Part shown: piece by piece, positions 11,357-23,018 of the stretch
Position numbering within the stretch: the stretch's first letter is position 1
Layout of the letters: the number at the start of each line of letters is the position of its first letter
DNA from: Hofstenia miamia
Lineage: Eukaryota; Xenacoelomorpha; Acoela
Length of the DNA: 64,000 nt
Direction of reading: 5' to 3'
Assembly (NCBI GenBank): GCA_004352715.1
Contig: SCFE01000022.1
Span: forward strand, 1,517,140-1,581,139
Notes under the pieces: generated by a model
Databases searched by the model: none
What the model saw: only the letters and a program-made list of their open reading frames with translations
Told to the model about the DNA's origin: nothing
Position numbers and translations under genes: made by a program

Positions 11357-11494
11357 TGTACATTATCAAACCAAGATAAAACCTTTACACCTGGGGCGAC
11401 CAAAGATAGGACTGCCAATGAGTGTTGGTGAGAATGTTGATTAATTAGCGACATTTCTGAAATATACTATCAGTTGCTAATTGTTAATATTTAT
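11357..11494 (+). repeat. direct repeat, copy 2
   Basis: Second copy of the 10337-10470 repeat (ttatcaaaccaagataaaac, then attaattagcgacatt). Ends about 220 bp before the start codon of the 11.7-36.4 kb gene, so it may contribute to that gene's promoter or 5' UTR. Confidence 0.75.
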
Positions 11495-11712
11495 ATGAAC
11501 AAGGAATATCGTATTTTATCATATTAGGCTTCACGTTGTTAGAATAAATTCTAGATCACTACTACGCATTGTACAAACATAAATTAGTTAATTTACACAT
11601 GAAGTAATTTATGCTCGTACTCTATAATTTGAATTGGCAGTGAAATCTAACAGTTGATCAATAAATGCACAATAGTTGTAGCTAAGATTCCGGATGTTTA
11701 TACCGATATTCA

Positions 11713-11733
11713 ATGAAAAATGCATTCGTATGA
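11713..11733 (+). promoter_or_regulatory. upstream ORF overlapping the start codon
   Basis: ATG at 11713 opens a six-codon frame ending TGA at 11731-11733. It overlaps, in another frame, the presumed start ATG at 11720. If both lie on the mature mRNA it would reduce initiation at 11720. In the 11720 frame a TGA sits just upstream, which supports 11720 as the start. Confidence 0.4.
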
Positions 11734-11778
11734 TCCACCTGATTACTTCCAAAGCCATCGCATAAAAGACAAAAAGAG
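11720..11778 (+). CDS. unidentified gene X, exon 1 (start)
   Basis: First coding exon of a multi-exon gene traced to at least 36437. ATG at 11720 is preceded in frame by a stop. It encodes MHSYDPPDYFQSHRIKDKK and ends phase 2 at donor AGAG|GTAAGA. I do not recognise the protein. The joined exons 1-5 give exactly 341 codons, and exons 7-10 add 84. The predicted protein is hydrophilic with no membrane segment or signal peptide. It has a basic N-terminus, an acidic SDDSNEDEEE tract near residue 115, S/T-P sites (SPIHSP), a basic AKKVKR cluster near residue 313, and a lysine-rich KKLSKKK stretch in exon 9. This looks like a mostly disordered nuclear or cytoskeletal protein, which is inference. 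The clean frames, splice signals and phase agreement argue for a live gene. Confidence 0.65.
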
Positions 11779-12967
11779 GTAAGAGCTATGTATTTGGTAA
11801 GGTAAAGAAAGCTTAACTAAAATATTCCGCTATAAATTCAAATCAATGCTTTCTTTAGGATGCTAGCAACAACGGTTAACTGAAACAAACTGTTGCTTCT
11901 TTGTCGGACCCTAAGTATAAATATAAATTACACAAAGCATAAGTTCTTCATTATATGAATACATATTTAAATTTCTCTTTATGAAAACGAAATTTGGCAA
12001 ATGAAATCACTAGTATTATTAAAGGTATTTGTTTAAAATATCGTTTATGTGCTGATTTGTACATGTTTGATACAAGATCGTTTGATGAAAATGACATAAG
12101 TTCGATTTATAAGTCAAAACGCATATTTGTGTTCTAAAATCGATAAAAATATTTATAATAAATGAATGACTATTTGTTCCATTGAATCTAGCAAATATCA
12201 TAATATCTCTTCTGCACAGAAGACTGGGACTGCTACAGTATATTTGCTGGTAAAAGAAGCTCAAAATATTCAGCTAACCTTGAATTTCTTACTATTATTC
12301 CTTACATCAATAGACAACATTTCAAATATGTTCATTTTTAACTAGATATTCAAGATCAAGAACTTCTTGAGAGGAAGAGATAATATATTGCACTCCGTGC
12401 ATAACATTTAAACTCATTAGCCCAATTTACTTCGAATCAACAGGAAGTTAACACTGGAAATAGCCACTATGAATAAACTTTTCCAATGATCATGGAGAAA
12501 GTATTCAAACGGATAACTGCACTACATGACTAGTACTAGGAACATCTTTGAAACATCAAATTGCAACATTTTTAATTCTATGTTGTGTTATATAAACATT
12601 CCATTATATATATTACTTAGTTATTTCTATATTTTTTCTTTTTATAATCGAAGACAAAAATTCTTTATTAGTTTTTATTTGATGCATTAATCTCGATGCA
12701 TAGCATATTTTCATGATAACCTAGAATAGACAAAATTTTGTTATCCATATAAATTCTAGTGAGAGATTTGTTTATAATGAAGGTACATTTAATTTGAAAA
12801 TATTTGCCTTCCAGCCTTCTCTGTATTGATTATCTAAATATTAGAAGTTTACCAAATTTCGATTATAATCCTAATTGAGGCAACCTAATGTATTGGAACA
12901 AACTAGATCTTCAATAGACCTTTGTAAAATGGGTAAAAAGCTTGAATGCATTCTGCATTTGTTATTA

Positions 12968-12969
<2 letters not shown>

Positions 12970-13026
<57 letters not shown>

Positions 13027-13190
13027 TTATATTTAATATATATANNNNNNNNNNNNNNNNNNNNNNNNNNNNNNNNNNNNNNNNNNNNNNNNNNNNNNNN
13101 NNNNNNNNNNNNNNNNNNNNNNNNNNNNNNNNNNNNNNNNNNNNNNNNNNNNNNNNNNNNNNNNNNNNNNNNNNNNNNNNNNNNNNNNNN

Positions 13191-13219
<29 letters not shown>
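12970..13219. repeat. (AT)n microsatellite with assembly gap
   Basis: Pure AT dinucleotide repeats flank N bases 13045-13190 on both sides, so the gap is most simply an unsequenced or unresolved stretch of the same array. Confidence 0.85.
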
Positions 13220-13221
<2 letters not shown>

Positions 13222-13273
13222 GTATACATAAATTTTGTATTCTGTTAGGATAAAAACTCTATTGTTAGTAATA

Positions 13274-13503
13274 CAGGGGTGGTAAAGTTTAGGCAAAGTA
13301 ACATTTTTTGTATAGTGAGAACTAATTCATTACACTCTATATAGTTCTAAACTTTTACAAACAAACAATAGACGTGCGTTTGATTATCACAAGCACTCAT
13401 GCATCTACATTGTTTGCACAAGTTTAGAACTATATAGAGTGTAATGAATTTATTCAAACTATGCAAAAAATATTAACTTTTCATAAACTTTTGACCAACC
13501 CTG
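13274..13503. mobile_element. foldback MITE, Tc1/mariner-like, 230 bp
   Basis: Flanked by TA on both sides (13272-13273, 13504-13505). The two halves are inverted copies over about 95-100 bp: left caggggtggtaaagtttagg; right end, reversed, cagggttggtcaaaagttta. The inner shared block cattacactctatatagttc is identical on both arms. The loop is about 35 bp. No coding capacity. Confidence 0.85.
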
Positions 13504-14759
13504 TATATGGAAAATAGCATGTCAAAAATGACAAAAGATGAGTTTAAGTCCAGAAATTATAAACAGCAAGTAACGAGCTTTTGATCAGGAAATGCTTTAG
13601 TATGGTCATAAAGTGGGTTTATAAATGTTAGTGATTATAGAAAATCCCTAATTAAATAATGAACAAGAAATATTGTGATTTTTAACAATCCTTATGCGAA
13701 AAACTTTGAAATAATTCACAAAGTTGCATAAAGTTGCAGTTGGAGATGCATAACACCTTGACTCAAAATAGCATTCTAATATTTTATAAATATCATTGCC
13801 TGAATATATGGCGAAATTATTAGAATATGTCATTTTTGTTTCCTACTTTTAAATTATTATTTTTTTGTTGTTTATTTTAATTATTGTTTTAGCTTTGTTT
13901 ATTTTATTTGTACATATCTGTATATATTAAATTTGTAAATATGTTTGTATATATTATGTACACTATTTGTATATATATTGTAAATAATATTTACAGACTG
14001 TAAACATAGAGAATGTACAAGGATAAACATTAAACAACACAGAAATTGAGTGAAATCCAGCAACAACTTTGAAATCAATTTGAAATTCGATTATAATCAA
14101 TATACAATTTTACATGAAACTAATTGAATTAAGTATGGAGAATTTCAGTTGTGTAATTAGTAAATTCAGTCTTGGTCACATTTCAACATGAATCTTTGGA
14201 TTTATCATTGACAAACGTTTGAAAAATCCAAAGTGCATTGACTATGCTTCTTAAATCGAATGGCTACAAATAATATACACCATGTAAATTTTTAATGGTT
14301 ACTTAAAAAGACATACTCTTATTGGAATAAATGACAAATCTCATTCAAAAATTGTTTATTTAAACATTAAAAAGTTTTTCAGAGATCAATTCTAAGAAGC
14401 TGAGCAACGGTAGAATGGCCTAAGAGACCAATATTTGTACTAAAGAGCCATGAAAAAATTATTTAAGTATGCTATACTTAATTATATACGAATGATAACG
14501 AAACATTTTTCGAATTCATTTGTTAAAAAAACAAATTTTTAATGTATGTGTTTTGCAAATTAATGCTTAACTTAAATCTGCATTGGATATGTTATCTATA
14601 TTTCGTTAAGCTTTCCTTATTGAAATTGAAAACCCGATGTTATAAACTAGTTTTTCAGAATTTAGAAAGTTCGACTAGTTAATATATTCATTTAATAACA
14701 CCAGTACGCGCATGTAATGTTTAGAAAGATAAAATAATTCTTAAAATTCTTAATTTTAG

Positions 14760-14842
14760 AAAATTTAAAAAGCACGACACAAACTTTAATATTATTGGAT
14801 GGGAAGCAAGCAGTAACTTACTTGGAGAATATGAAAACGCAG
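14760..14842 (+). CDS. unidentified gene X, exon 2
   Basis: 83 nt with acceptor ATTTTAG and donor GCAG|GTAATA. Enters with one nucleotide completing an Arg codon from exon 1, then 27 codons KFKKHDTNFNIIGWEASSNL and LGEYENA, leaving phase 1. A second frame is also open, but only this one matches both neighbours in phase. No domain recognised. Confidence 0.65.
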
Positions 14843-15222
14843 GTAATAAATTTTGAATTTCATTCAAATAAGATATTGTTTAAAAATATAGTGAGATGTT
14901 TTTGAATATTTACAAGATTGATGCAACTACATTGCTTACAATAAAATTTCAATACTTTTACTTTGCATTAAGTTAAGTACATAAAATTTCTTTCTTTCAT
15001 TTACACCTTGAAGAGGATATTTTGATTTTTTTTGTAGAGACATTGCATTAATACTAGAAATAGTGCCAAATATACAAAAAATTGAATATGATTGAGTTTT
15101 GCGTAATTAGTAATGGACAGCATATTAATCAGTCAGTACAGCCTGTGGTCTTGCTTTTAGTAAAAATATATCTCTATGCATATGTTTAATAATGATCGAT
15201 GACAATTGATTATGTATGTATG

Positions 15223-15298
<76 letters not shown>

Positions 15299-15350
15299 NN
15301 NNNNNNNNNNNNNNNNNNNNNNNNNNNNNNNNNNNNNNNNNNNNNNNNNN

Positions 15351-15386
<36 letters not shown>
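15223..15386. repeat. (AT)n microsatellite with assembly gap
   Basis: ATGT repeats followed by long AT runs on both sides of N bases 15299-15350. A shorter AT/ATGT array lies at about 15631-15663. Confidence 0.85.
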
Positions 15387-15388
<2 letters not shown>

Positions 15389-15790
15389 TAACCATATAGG
15401 CTGATTTTTCCACATAAATTCTTGATTTTTGTAGGACATAGTCTTTCAGTAGTCCCTACCTTCATGCAAAATATTTTAAGGATCGATGAGTTTTTTAGCG
15501 AGTAATCGCAAAAAGTTGAATTTTCGGCCTAAAACCCCAAATCCCTATATGTAGTATGGAAAATTTTACTCAAGTCCGTCTATGTAGCATATTTTTGAAA
15601 AAGTCATACTACCTAGAGGGAGCTATTAGTATATATATATATGTATATATGTATATATATATAAACATAAACAAATAAAATCAATAATCTAAATGAAATG
15701 AATTCAGCCAATAGATCTGAGGGTTGAATGTTGTACTAAATAAGGATGAGCTTATGCAACTGTGAGCTCTTGATTATCATGGATTCCTAG

Positions 15791-16067
15791 ATCTAGATAT
15801 TACAGCATGGGTAAAATTACGGAAGCGACAATCAGATGATACGAGAATCATTAGAAGTCCCTTCCAGAAGATATTTGAAATTCCACCAAAGTGCTACTAT
15901 GTCAAGGAACATGAGCAAGACTTGGTAAACAAACAAATAACCAAACTAAGTGGAATTGGAAAGAATAGTTTTCACAAGGCAGAAAGATGCAGTGACGACA
16001 GCAATGAGGATGAAGAAGAGTCATTCTCTAGTCCACATTCCTTCGAAAACAATGAAGTAGATTTAAG
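15791..16067 (+). CDS. unidentified gene X, exon 3
   Basis: 277 nt, acceptor TTCCTAG, donor TTAAG|GTACTT, phase 1 in and phase 2 out. Begins (D)LDITAWVKLRKRQSDDTRI, continues RSPFQKIFEIPPKCYYVKEH and a linker, then the acidic SDDSNEDEEESFSSP tract and FENNEVDL. The mixed charged composition and more balanced base content than the flanks support coding. No known domain recognised; the IFEIPPKCYYV stretch is the most ordered-looking part and the best query for a homology search. Confidence 0.7.
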
Positions 16068-17002
16068 GTACTTCTTTTGTTATTCCCATCACAGGAAATC
16101 TAATTTATCTAGTAGACCTGCTCAAAATGTCTTTTAAAACTAATAGTTCAAGTCACAATAGGCAACATAGCAAAACTACAGGTTGTTTGAACTTAAAACG
16201 TACCAGAATATTTGGCATCTTTATAAAGGTGTTTTGCTATGAAACTATAATTACTTTTGAAATATATGTGCTAACTAAATTTTTCGTCACAAAGGCATAT
16301 GCTTCAGTGACTTTAAATTGCAACAATGCTTTATTCATGACCGCTCTATTGATATCAAAAGCCATTTCAAAAGAGGCAAGGATTAAGATGGGGCTATAAT
16401 ACGATGCGGTTACACTATTTTTTTCGCCTTAGGACTTACTTAGAACCTGGCACTTAGTTTGGACTTACGTAAATGAGACTTTTTAAATTTTCAGAGTTTA
16501 AAAATCAGTTTTAGCTATGGTCATGCGAATATAGAATTATTTGCAAATTAAAATATTATATTACACAATTTAAGAACGATGTCAAAAATGCCTGTTAGAC
16601 TGGGATGTAAATTTTACAAAGAGTTATAGAATCGTTAGCTATAGCTGTCGATGCGATGTCTGCATCTTCATTGTTTTGAAGATGCGACTGTTATTGTTCT
16701 TCTGGACATTATTTTGTGCATTATTCAGAATTAATTGTAGAAATTAAACGCAGAACATTTTATTAAATTACTAATTAGCAGTGAAGCTAATGAAACCTAC
16801 AGATTACAGCAATGTCAATCTAAAGATTAAAATATATGTGAAAGATAAACTAGTTTATTGAAAACGTACAATATGCCACAATATTGAAATATTAAATCAG
16901 GTAATTTTTTAAAATGCGAACCTCGTTTTGTTGAATTAGTCCCAGAAAATGGAGGGTTTAATTGTGCATTAACCTAGATGTATAATTTTGGAATCGTTGC
17001 AG

Positions 17003-17033
<31 letters not shown>

Positions 17034-18187
17034 TAATATATAAAAACATGTATAATTTCAATGTTTATAGAAAAAGAAATTCTATGCATGCAATCAATGC
17101 ATTTTGTTCCATGGGAATCTTCTACATTTCATACATTAAATGATGCTATGAAGAATTTTTGATTTTCTACTTGCTAAACTTAACCAAATATTTATGTTTG
17201 AAATATGTGCTAAATGTATGGTATTTCTAAAGTTTTAATATGATAAAGAAATTCTATGTTGCAAAGTCAAACCTAGAGACATATAAGCTGCTAAAAACTT
17301 ATAACCGTTCAACATTAAATAATGATCTGCAATTTTTTTGATTTTTAACAGGAAATTTATTACTTTAAAGATCTGTAATTTTTTCAATTTTATATAAGAA
17401 TTGCGTATCCTTAATGATCTTAAAGTAAAAAATTACTTTTCTTTAAAGATCTGCAATTTCTTCAAAGATTCTAATGTAAATTGAAGTTTCTGCAAAGATT
17501 TTAAAGATTTTTCAACTAGGGTAATCATTAACATGATTGTTTATTAAGACCAAGGATGATACAATTTGAAACACTATACCAAACGGAATTGAATAAATGT
17601 TTTAAATAGATTTCTATTAGTTCGTACACATTTTACATAGAACTTCAGAATAAACAGTGTGTGCGAACGTCAAAATTCAGATTAATCTGAGGTCGGCAGA
17701 ATTCTCTCGTTTTCTACGCAGCAATATGGTTGCGCTTACAATAGATGCTACAAACATGCATACACATTTTGAAAAAATTATTCATAATATTAGTGAGTAA
17801 CTGTCACAGTGTGGCCAAAAAATATTGCAAAAGTTGATAGCATTTTTCTAAATTGTTATTCCTTTCGTTGCACTTCTACAGACGTGGGCCTAAGTTTATA
17901 ACCGCCCTACGGCCTCCAAAATCCAAAAGATTGGCTTGCGACAAGCGTTTGGTTCTCAAAAGATAACTCAGGCAGGAAATTACCTCAACTATTTTAGGCT
18001 AGTTCCTCTAAAATGAAACAACAAAAGGTGGGGACAATTAGGTTAGACGTTAGACACGAATAGGTTTGTCTAACTTAGACAAGAGATAACCTGTTTGTTC
18101 TTTGGTCTATCTCTGGAGGAAGAGTAAAATCTTTGGAAACAAGGCCTTCTTGTAGAATTTAATGTATAGTGCAAGCACCATGTGCAA
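16068..18187 (+). other. gene X intron 3, 5' part
   Basis: AT-rich. It has an (AT)n run at about 17002-17030 and loosely repeated aaagatctg(c/t)aatttt motifs at 17340-17520. No exon recognised. Confidence 0.5.
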
Positions 18188-18596
18188 CAGGTTTGTCGTG
18201 GGATAGCTTTTTCTGTCCCATTCCCATCCCACGTCCTACGACAACCCTGTTAGATAGCAACATTTAATTTATAGCACATTATTTTAATTTTTATTTTAAT
18301 TTTTTAAAGATAGGAAACATATAAATAAGAATGGCTTAAAATATTGGCTGATAAAACCATTTGAGACAAAGGTGCCGAAATATTCTGAAAAAAAGGATTT
18401 TGGAAAACAATGAAAAAGTAGAAAAAGTAGGTGTTTAAAACACCGTTTCAACGTGTTTAAAACGTTGCATGTTTTTTTCCAGACAACCCTGTATAAACAT
18501 AAATTCAGAAAGGACATTTCAGCAAAATTTCGTCCTATGACTGAGTCCATGGGATGAATGGGACAGCTTTCCTTGTCCTATCCCACGACAACCCTG
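18188..18596. mobile_element. hAT-like MITE, 409 bp
   Basis: Inverted ends about 45 bp long: left caggtttgtcgtgggatag, right, reversed, cagggttgtcgtgggatag; both continue into ...tgtcccattc..atccca. Flanking octamers atgtgcaa and atgtacac agree at 6 of 8 positions, an old 8-bp duplication. A second internal end, cctacgacaaccctg, at 18235-18249 and a fragment resembling the 9383 hAT right end at about 18472-18492 suggest nesting or internal rearrangement. Confidence 0.7.
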
Positions 18597-18923
18597 ATGT
18601 ACACTGTATATAACCAAATTTCAATCTATACAACGCATGTAGAAAAAAACAATCAAAATAACAATTTGCAAATCAAAAAATAATTTGAGTTCAGTACATA
18701 GTATTGACTTGTAAACGGTCCGCGGGTCGACTGTTAAAGCAGTAGCCACCAAGAGCTCTAATCTGTTTCATAACTGCACAGCTGAAATTGCAGACAAAAC
18801 TGCAACAAGTTTCCCAACGTCTGTCACATTTTGTACAATGAATACAGTCTATTTATCTCATATATATTTGTTATACACTTAAATACTTGAATGACGTGCA
18901 TAAAATTATATTTGCATATTAAG

Positions 18924-19171
18924 ACCTGAGGATTTCGAACCTGTGCTTTCGGCGTGCAGAAGAATTGGTACGCCTGATCATAGTAATGAAAGATACAGTC
19001 CTACCCTAAACGAAACCGTTGGTACACAAAGGTACAGTCGTCATGACTACCTTTCAAGTATTCCTCGTGGAAACGATATAGGATCTTCAGAAAAAGACGC
19101 CCTTCAAACATTAAAAGTCCTTCATCAAACTCTATCTGAGAGTCTGCGCTTAGACCCATATGTATCAGCCG
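18924..19171 (+). CDS. unidentified gene X, exon 4
   Basis: 248 nt, acceptor ATATTAAG, donor GCCG|GTAAGC. The first base completes an Arg codon with exon 3, then 82 codons beginning PEDFEPVLSACRRIGTPDHS and ending SESLRLDPYVSA, leaving phase 1. The segment DALQTLKVLHQTLSESLRL is probably an amphipathic helix. Its last eight bases and the donor are repeated at 20230 through an assembly duplication (see 20230-21180), which could confuse automatic gene models. Confidence 0.75.
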
Positions 19172-20115
19172 GTAAGCTTTACCATTTATGTGTTCTAAGT
19201 TTGAAAAAGATATAAATGATTGTAAGTTTAAGTTTAGTAAGTCTATGAGTTTATGCTTTCGTAATTCAGTAAAATTTCTGTAAAAATTTCTTTTGCAGAT
19301 ATATTTAATATGAACATTTCAGTACACGTAGTTTTATACAATATCAACATTCAGCGTTCTTTTTCTTTCTCTGTATTGTAGTAGATTTTGGTCAGAATTC
19401 AGATGCAATTCTACTTAAAAATCATAATATAAAGCCTTTTGTATATTTACTGTTGCTCAATAATTCGCTAATAAGATGTTTCCAGTACATTAATTCTGAG
19501 TTTTGGCATTCGCTTAATGATCTATAGCCGGTCTATTCTCAATAGCCTATACACCGATCTCGTTAAATACGCAAAAATAAGTCGCAAATATCAGTAGAAG
19601 TAAAAGTTTCTGTTTTTTTTGAGTTCCTAGCACGACCAATGGAAAAAGAGTTCCATTGTATCTTCAAAATCCATCATCAAGAATATGAATCAATACCAAA
19701 TGCGTCAAATGCAAAATTTCGTTTTTTCGTATTTACTTCTTTGTATGCTCTTACTATTGCAAAATAAATGTATTTGATTTCAATCAAAGAATTTCAAGGT
19801 TAAGCTACACAAAAATCCTTAATTATTTATTTTTTGAATTTCAAATATCTTTTACATAGACCTACGTTTTTCCTTAATTCTCTTAATAGAAAACGTTACT
19901 TATTCCATTTCAAAGCGTTCCATGATTTCTAGTTCTGACAGTTCTATGTAATTAAAAAAATAGATTTTTCATGAATAATATTTATGTTAATTAATGAAAG
20001 GCAAAATATTTTGTATTTTGTATATTTGATTGTTTTCTTAGTGTTTTCTTTGGTTTTTGTAGTTTGCAAATGTGCTGATGTCACTTGAGATCACAAAAAA
20101 TAAGAGTACTACCGA
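19164..20115 (+). repeat. duplicated block, copy 1
   Basis: 952 bp repeated almost perfectly at 20230-21180. The only differences I see are gatgtttcc versus gatctttcc and the length of one T run. The copy boundaries are single N bases at 20116 and 20229, which points to an assembly join rather than a biological duplication. Confidence 0.9.
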
Positions 20116-20116
20116 N

Positions 20117-20228
20117 TTCGTTTTTTTCCTATTTACTTCTTTGTATGCTCTTACTATTGCAAAATAAATGTACTTGATTTCAATCAAAGAATTTCAAGGT
20201 TAAGCTACACAAAAATCCTTAATTATTT
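20117..20228 (+). repeat. duplicated block, partial third copy between two N bases
   Basis: 112 bp matching about 19721-19833 with a few substitutions (for example tgtacttgatt versus tgtatttgatt), isolated between single N bases at 20116 and 20229. Looks like a contig or allele fragment inserted by a gap-closing step. Confidence 0.85.
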
Positions 20229-20229
20229 N

Positions 20230-21180
20230 ATCAGCCGGTAAGCTTTACCATTTATGTGTTCTAAGTTTGAAAAAGATATAAATGATTGTAAGTTTAAGTT
20301 TAGTAAGTCTATGAGTTTATGCTTTCGTAATTCAGTAAAATTTCTGTAAAAATTTCTTTTGCAGATATATTTAATATGAACATTTCAGTACACGTAGTTT
20401 TATACAATATCAACATTCAGCGTTCTTTTTCTTTCTCTGTATTGTAGTAGATTTTGGTCAGAATTCAGATGCAATTCTACTTAAAAATCATAATATAAAG
20501 CCTTTTGTATATTTACTGTTGCTCAATAATTCGCTAATAAGATCTTTCCAGTACATTAATTCTGAGTTTTGGCATTCGCTTAATGATCTATAGCCGGTCT
20601 ATTCTCAATAGCCTATACACCGATCTCGTTAAATACGCAAAAATAAGTCGCAAATATCAGTAGAAGTAAAAGTTTCTGTTTTTTTGAGTTCCTAGCACGA
20701 CCAATGGAAAAAGAGTTCCATTGTATCTTCAAAATCCATCATCAAGAATATGAATCAATACCAAATGCGTCAAATGCAAAATTTCGTTTTTTCGTATTTA
20801 CTTCTTTGTATGCTCTTACTATTGCAAAATAAATGTATTTGATTTCAATCAAAGAATTTCAAGGTTAAGCTACACAAAAATCCTTAATTATTTATTTTTT
20901 GAATTTCAAATATCTTTTACATAGACCTACGTTTTTCCTTAATTCTCTTAATAGAAAACGTTACTTATTCCATTTCAAAGCGTTCCATGATTTCTAGTTC
21001 TGACAGTTCTATGTAATTAAAAAAATAGATTTTTCATGAATAATATTTATGTTAATTAATGAAAGGCAAAATATTTTGTATTTTGTATATTTGATTGTTT
21101 TCTTAGTGTTTTCTTTGGTTTTTGTAGTTTGCAAATGTGCTGATGTCACTTGAGATCACAAAAAATAAGAGTACTACCGA
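20230..21180 (+). repeat. duplicated block, copy 2
   Basis: 951-bp near-identical copy of 19164-20115. It begins inside the end of exon 4 (atcagccg|gtaagc), creating a spurious second donor, and runs into unique intron sequence after 21180. Confidence 0.9.
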
Positions 21181-22539
21181 AGCCCTGTACATGAATTGGC
21201 ATCTAGCATGAAAGGGATTGAATTCTCCATGACAATAAATCTATATTTCTTAAAATAATCATCTGGATTACTATCTAGAGGTCTTGGAAAGATCTGAGAA
21301 AAACAAGTGATTGCATCTATCTCGATATTGGGAGGTAATAGAAGAGTGCTACTAAAATTGTAGGTACGGCCACATGATAGCAGATTACTGTTGGTATTTA
21401 AAGAGAGAAAGTTACAGAGCTATTTACAAATAATTGAAAAAGTTATTTTTAAGTTCATGAAGATTGTGAGATTATGCGTCTTTACTTTCCAGTAATATTC
21501 TTCAAATTTTATATAGCTTTTTCTCTGTTGTGCATGATTAAGAGCTGCTTTATGTAAAACACTGATTAATGTTCAAGCCCAATTCTGGCTTTTTGAAGAA
21601 ATAATGAATGTACTCTATGCATTGTGATAGACAAACAATAATGCCAGATAAAGTATCAGCAACACAAAAATAAGTAAAAATAAACAATTTCGAATTAGTT
21701 TTGTTAACAGAATCAGGTGCTTGCATCTAGTAGAAAACAACAGCCTCATATTTATTTAGGTTGATATTGCTTGACAGAACTTATGAAAAGTACTAAATCC
21801 TAAATCGTTTTATAATTGACTAAGAATTAGCATAAACTTTTACATCCAATTCATTTTTGAAAGAAACAAAATGAGGAATTTCATTAAATAAAATATTGAA
21901 AAATCTTTTCAAATCATGGTCAAATTTCTTATGCATTTTATTTTTGCCTTTCCATCAATCAAGATGCTGTTTCAGGATTCTTTGCATTAACTATTAAAAA
22001 ATATCACCATTGTAAAAACAGATTTTCAACCACAATAAAACCATCAAAGTTTCATTATTTATTCCACCACACATATTTTGACCTAATTAGTATGATTAAC
22101 ACATGCACACTACTGTAATGATTTTATAAATGGAAATCATCAATATAATTCTTAAGTTTTTCTCAATAAATGTATGTGACAAAATTTTGGCCTAAGTCTT
22201 CACATTGATAAGAGTGTAAAATGGAAATTTAATGAAAAGTGTTGCAGGTTTGTTATCACAAGCTTATAAGTTTTCTTTGAGGATATACAAACTTTCATGT
22301 TAGTGTGCATCTATTAATCCTGACCTGGCTTCAGAAGTTGGCAACAGTTTTATACGTTTACAAACTGATTAATTCCTTTGTGTATTAAATAAATAATTCT
22401 TGCTATATGTACTTCTTGATTGATAATATATAGAACTCTGAAATCATATTGTCAACACCCAGTATTATAAAAGTTGCATTCCAAAAGTTCTACCGATAAG
22501 TGCAGCCTTAATATTGTAAATTTAAAAAATATAACATAG
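21181..22539 (+). other. gene X intron 4, 3' part
   Basis: AT-rich unique DNA. No exon, element or RNA gene recognised. Confidence 0.5.
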
Positions 22540-22895
22540 GTACAAGTATTCGTCCAAGTTTATTGCCAAGAAGAGAAAAAACTAAAAAAGTACAGGCCTT
22601 CGCAACCGGAGGACGAAGCAATCCTTCTGGAAACTATCTGAAGGGAGAGCAGATATGGCCACGATATAGAATAGCATCGAATTGGTTGAATAACAGAAAA
22701 CCAGTGGATGAAGAAGAGGATGCAATACAAAATATGTACTCACAATTAGGTCAAAACATTCACTATTCATTCACAAAGCCTAAATCACCCATACATTCTC
22801 CACATAGATCTGCCAAGAAGGTTAAGAGAACGAGTCCTGTTCTTGAACCTTGCAAACCCAGGGAAATTGAACCTCCGTCTGTTCTTCAAGAGCAG
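22540..22895 (+). CDS. unidentified gene X, exon 5
   Basis: 356 nt, the longest exon, acceptor AACATAG and donor GAGCAG|GTAAAT. Two bases complete a Gly codon with exon 4, then 118 codons to phase 0. It reads TSIRPSLLPRREKTKKVQAF, a G/S/N linker, EQIWPRYRIASNWLNNRK, EEEDAIQNMYSQLGQNIHYS, KSPIHSPHRSAKKVKRTSP and ends PPSVLQEQ. WPRYRIASNWL looks like a short structured or binding motif. AKKVKR is a possible nuclear localisation signal and SPIHSP offers proline-directed phosphorylation sites; these are inferences. The frame is fully open and phase-matched upstream. Confidence 0.8.
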
Positions 22896-23018
22896 GTAAA
22901 TTTCACTTTCAATTAATTTTAAGCTATATATATATATATATATTGTTCTTAACTATCATTTCAAAGTCAGTGATATTTTGAAATATTTGGGGTTGGCAAT
23001 TTCATTTTCACTGTTAAA

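Larger units (their letters stand above)
11779..14759 (+). other. gene X intron 1
   Basis: About 3 kb of AT-rich DNA. It holds an (AT)n array interrupted by a gap (12970-13219) and a 230-bp MITE (13274-13503). No further exon was seen. Confidence 0.55.

Noticed and set aside
12942-13296. Open frames of IYIYIY repeats with N translated as X (also at 15125-15465, 26138-26640, 27378-28091 and 33049-33433)
   Set aside because: They are translations of (AT)n microsatellites and gaps, open on both strands because the dinucleotide contains no stop; not genes.
18296-18550. Minus-strand frame of 84 codons inside the 18188-18596 MITE
   Set aside because: Low-complexity F/L/S translation of A-rich sequence within a TIR element; no family match.
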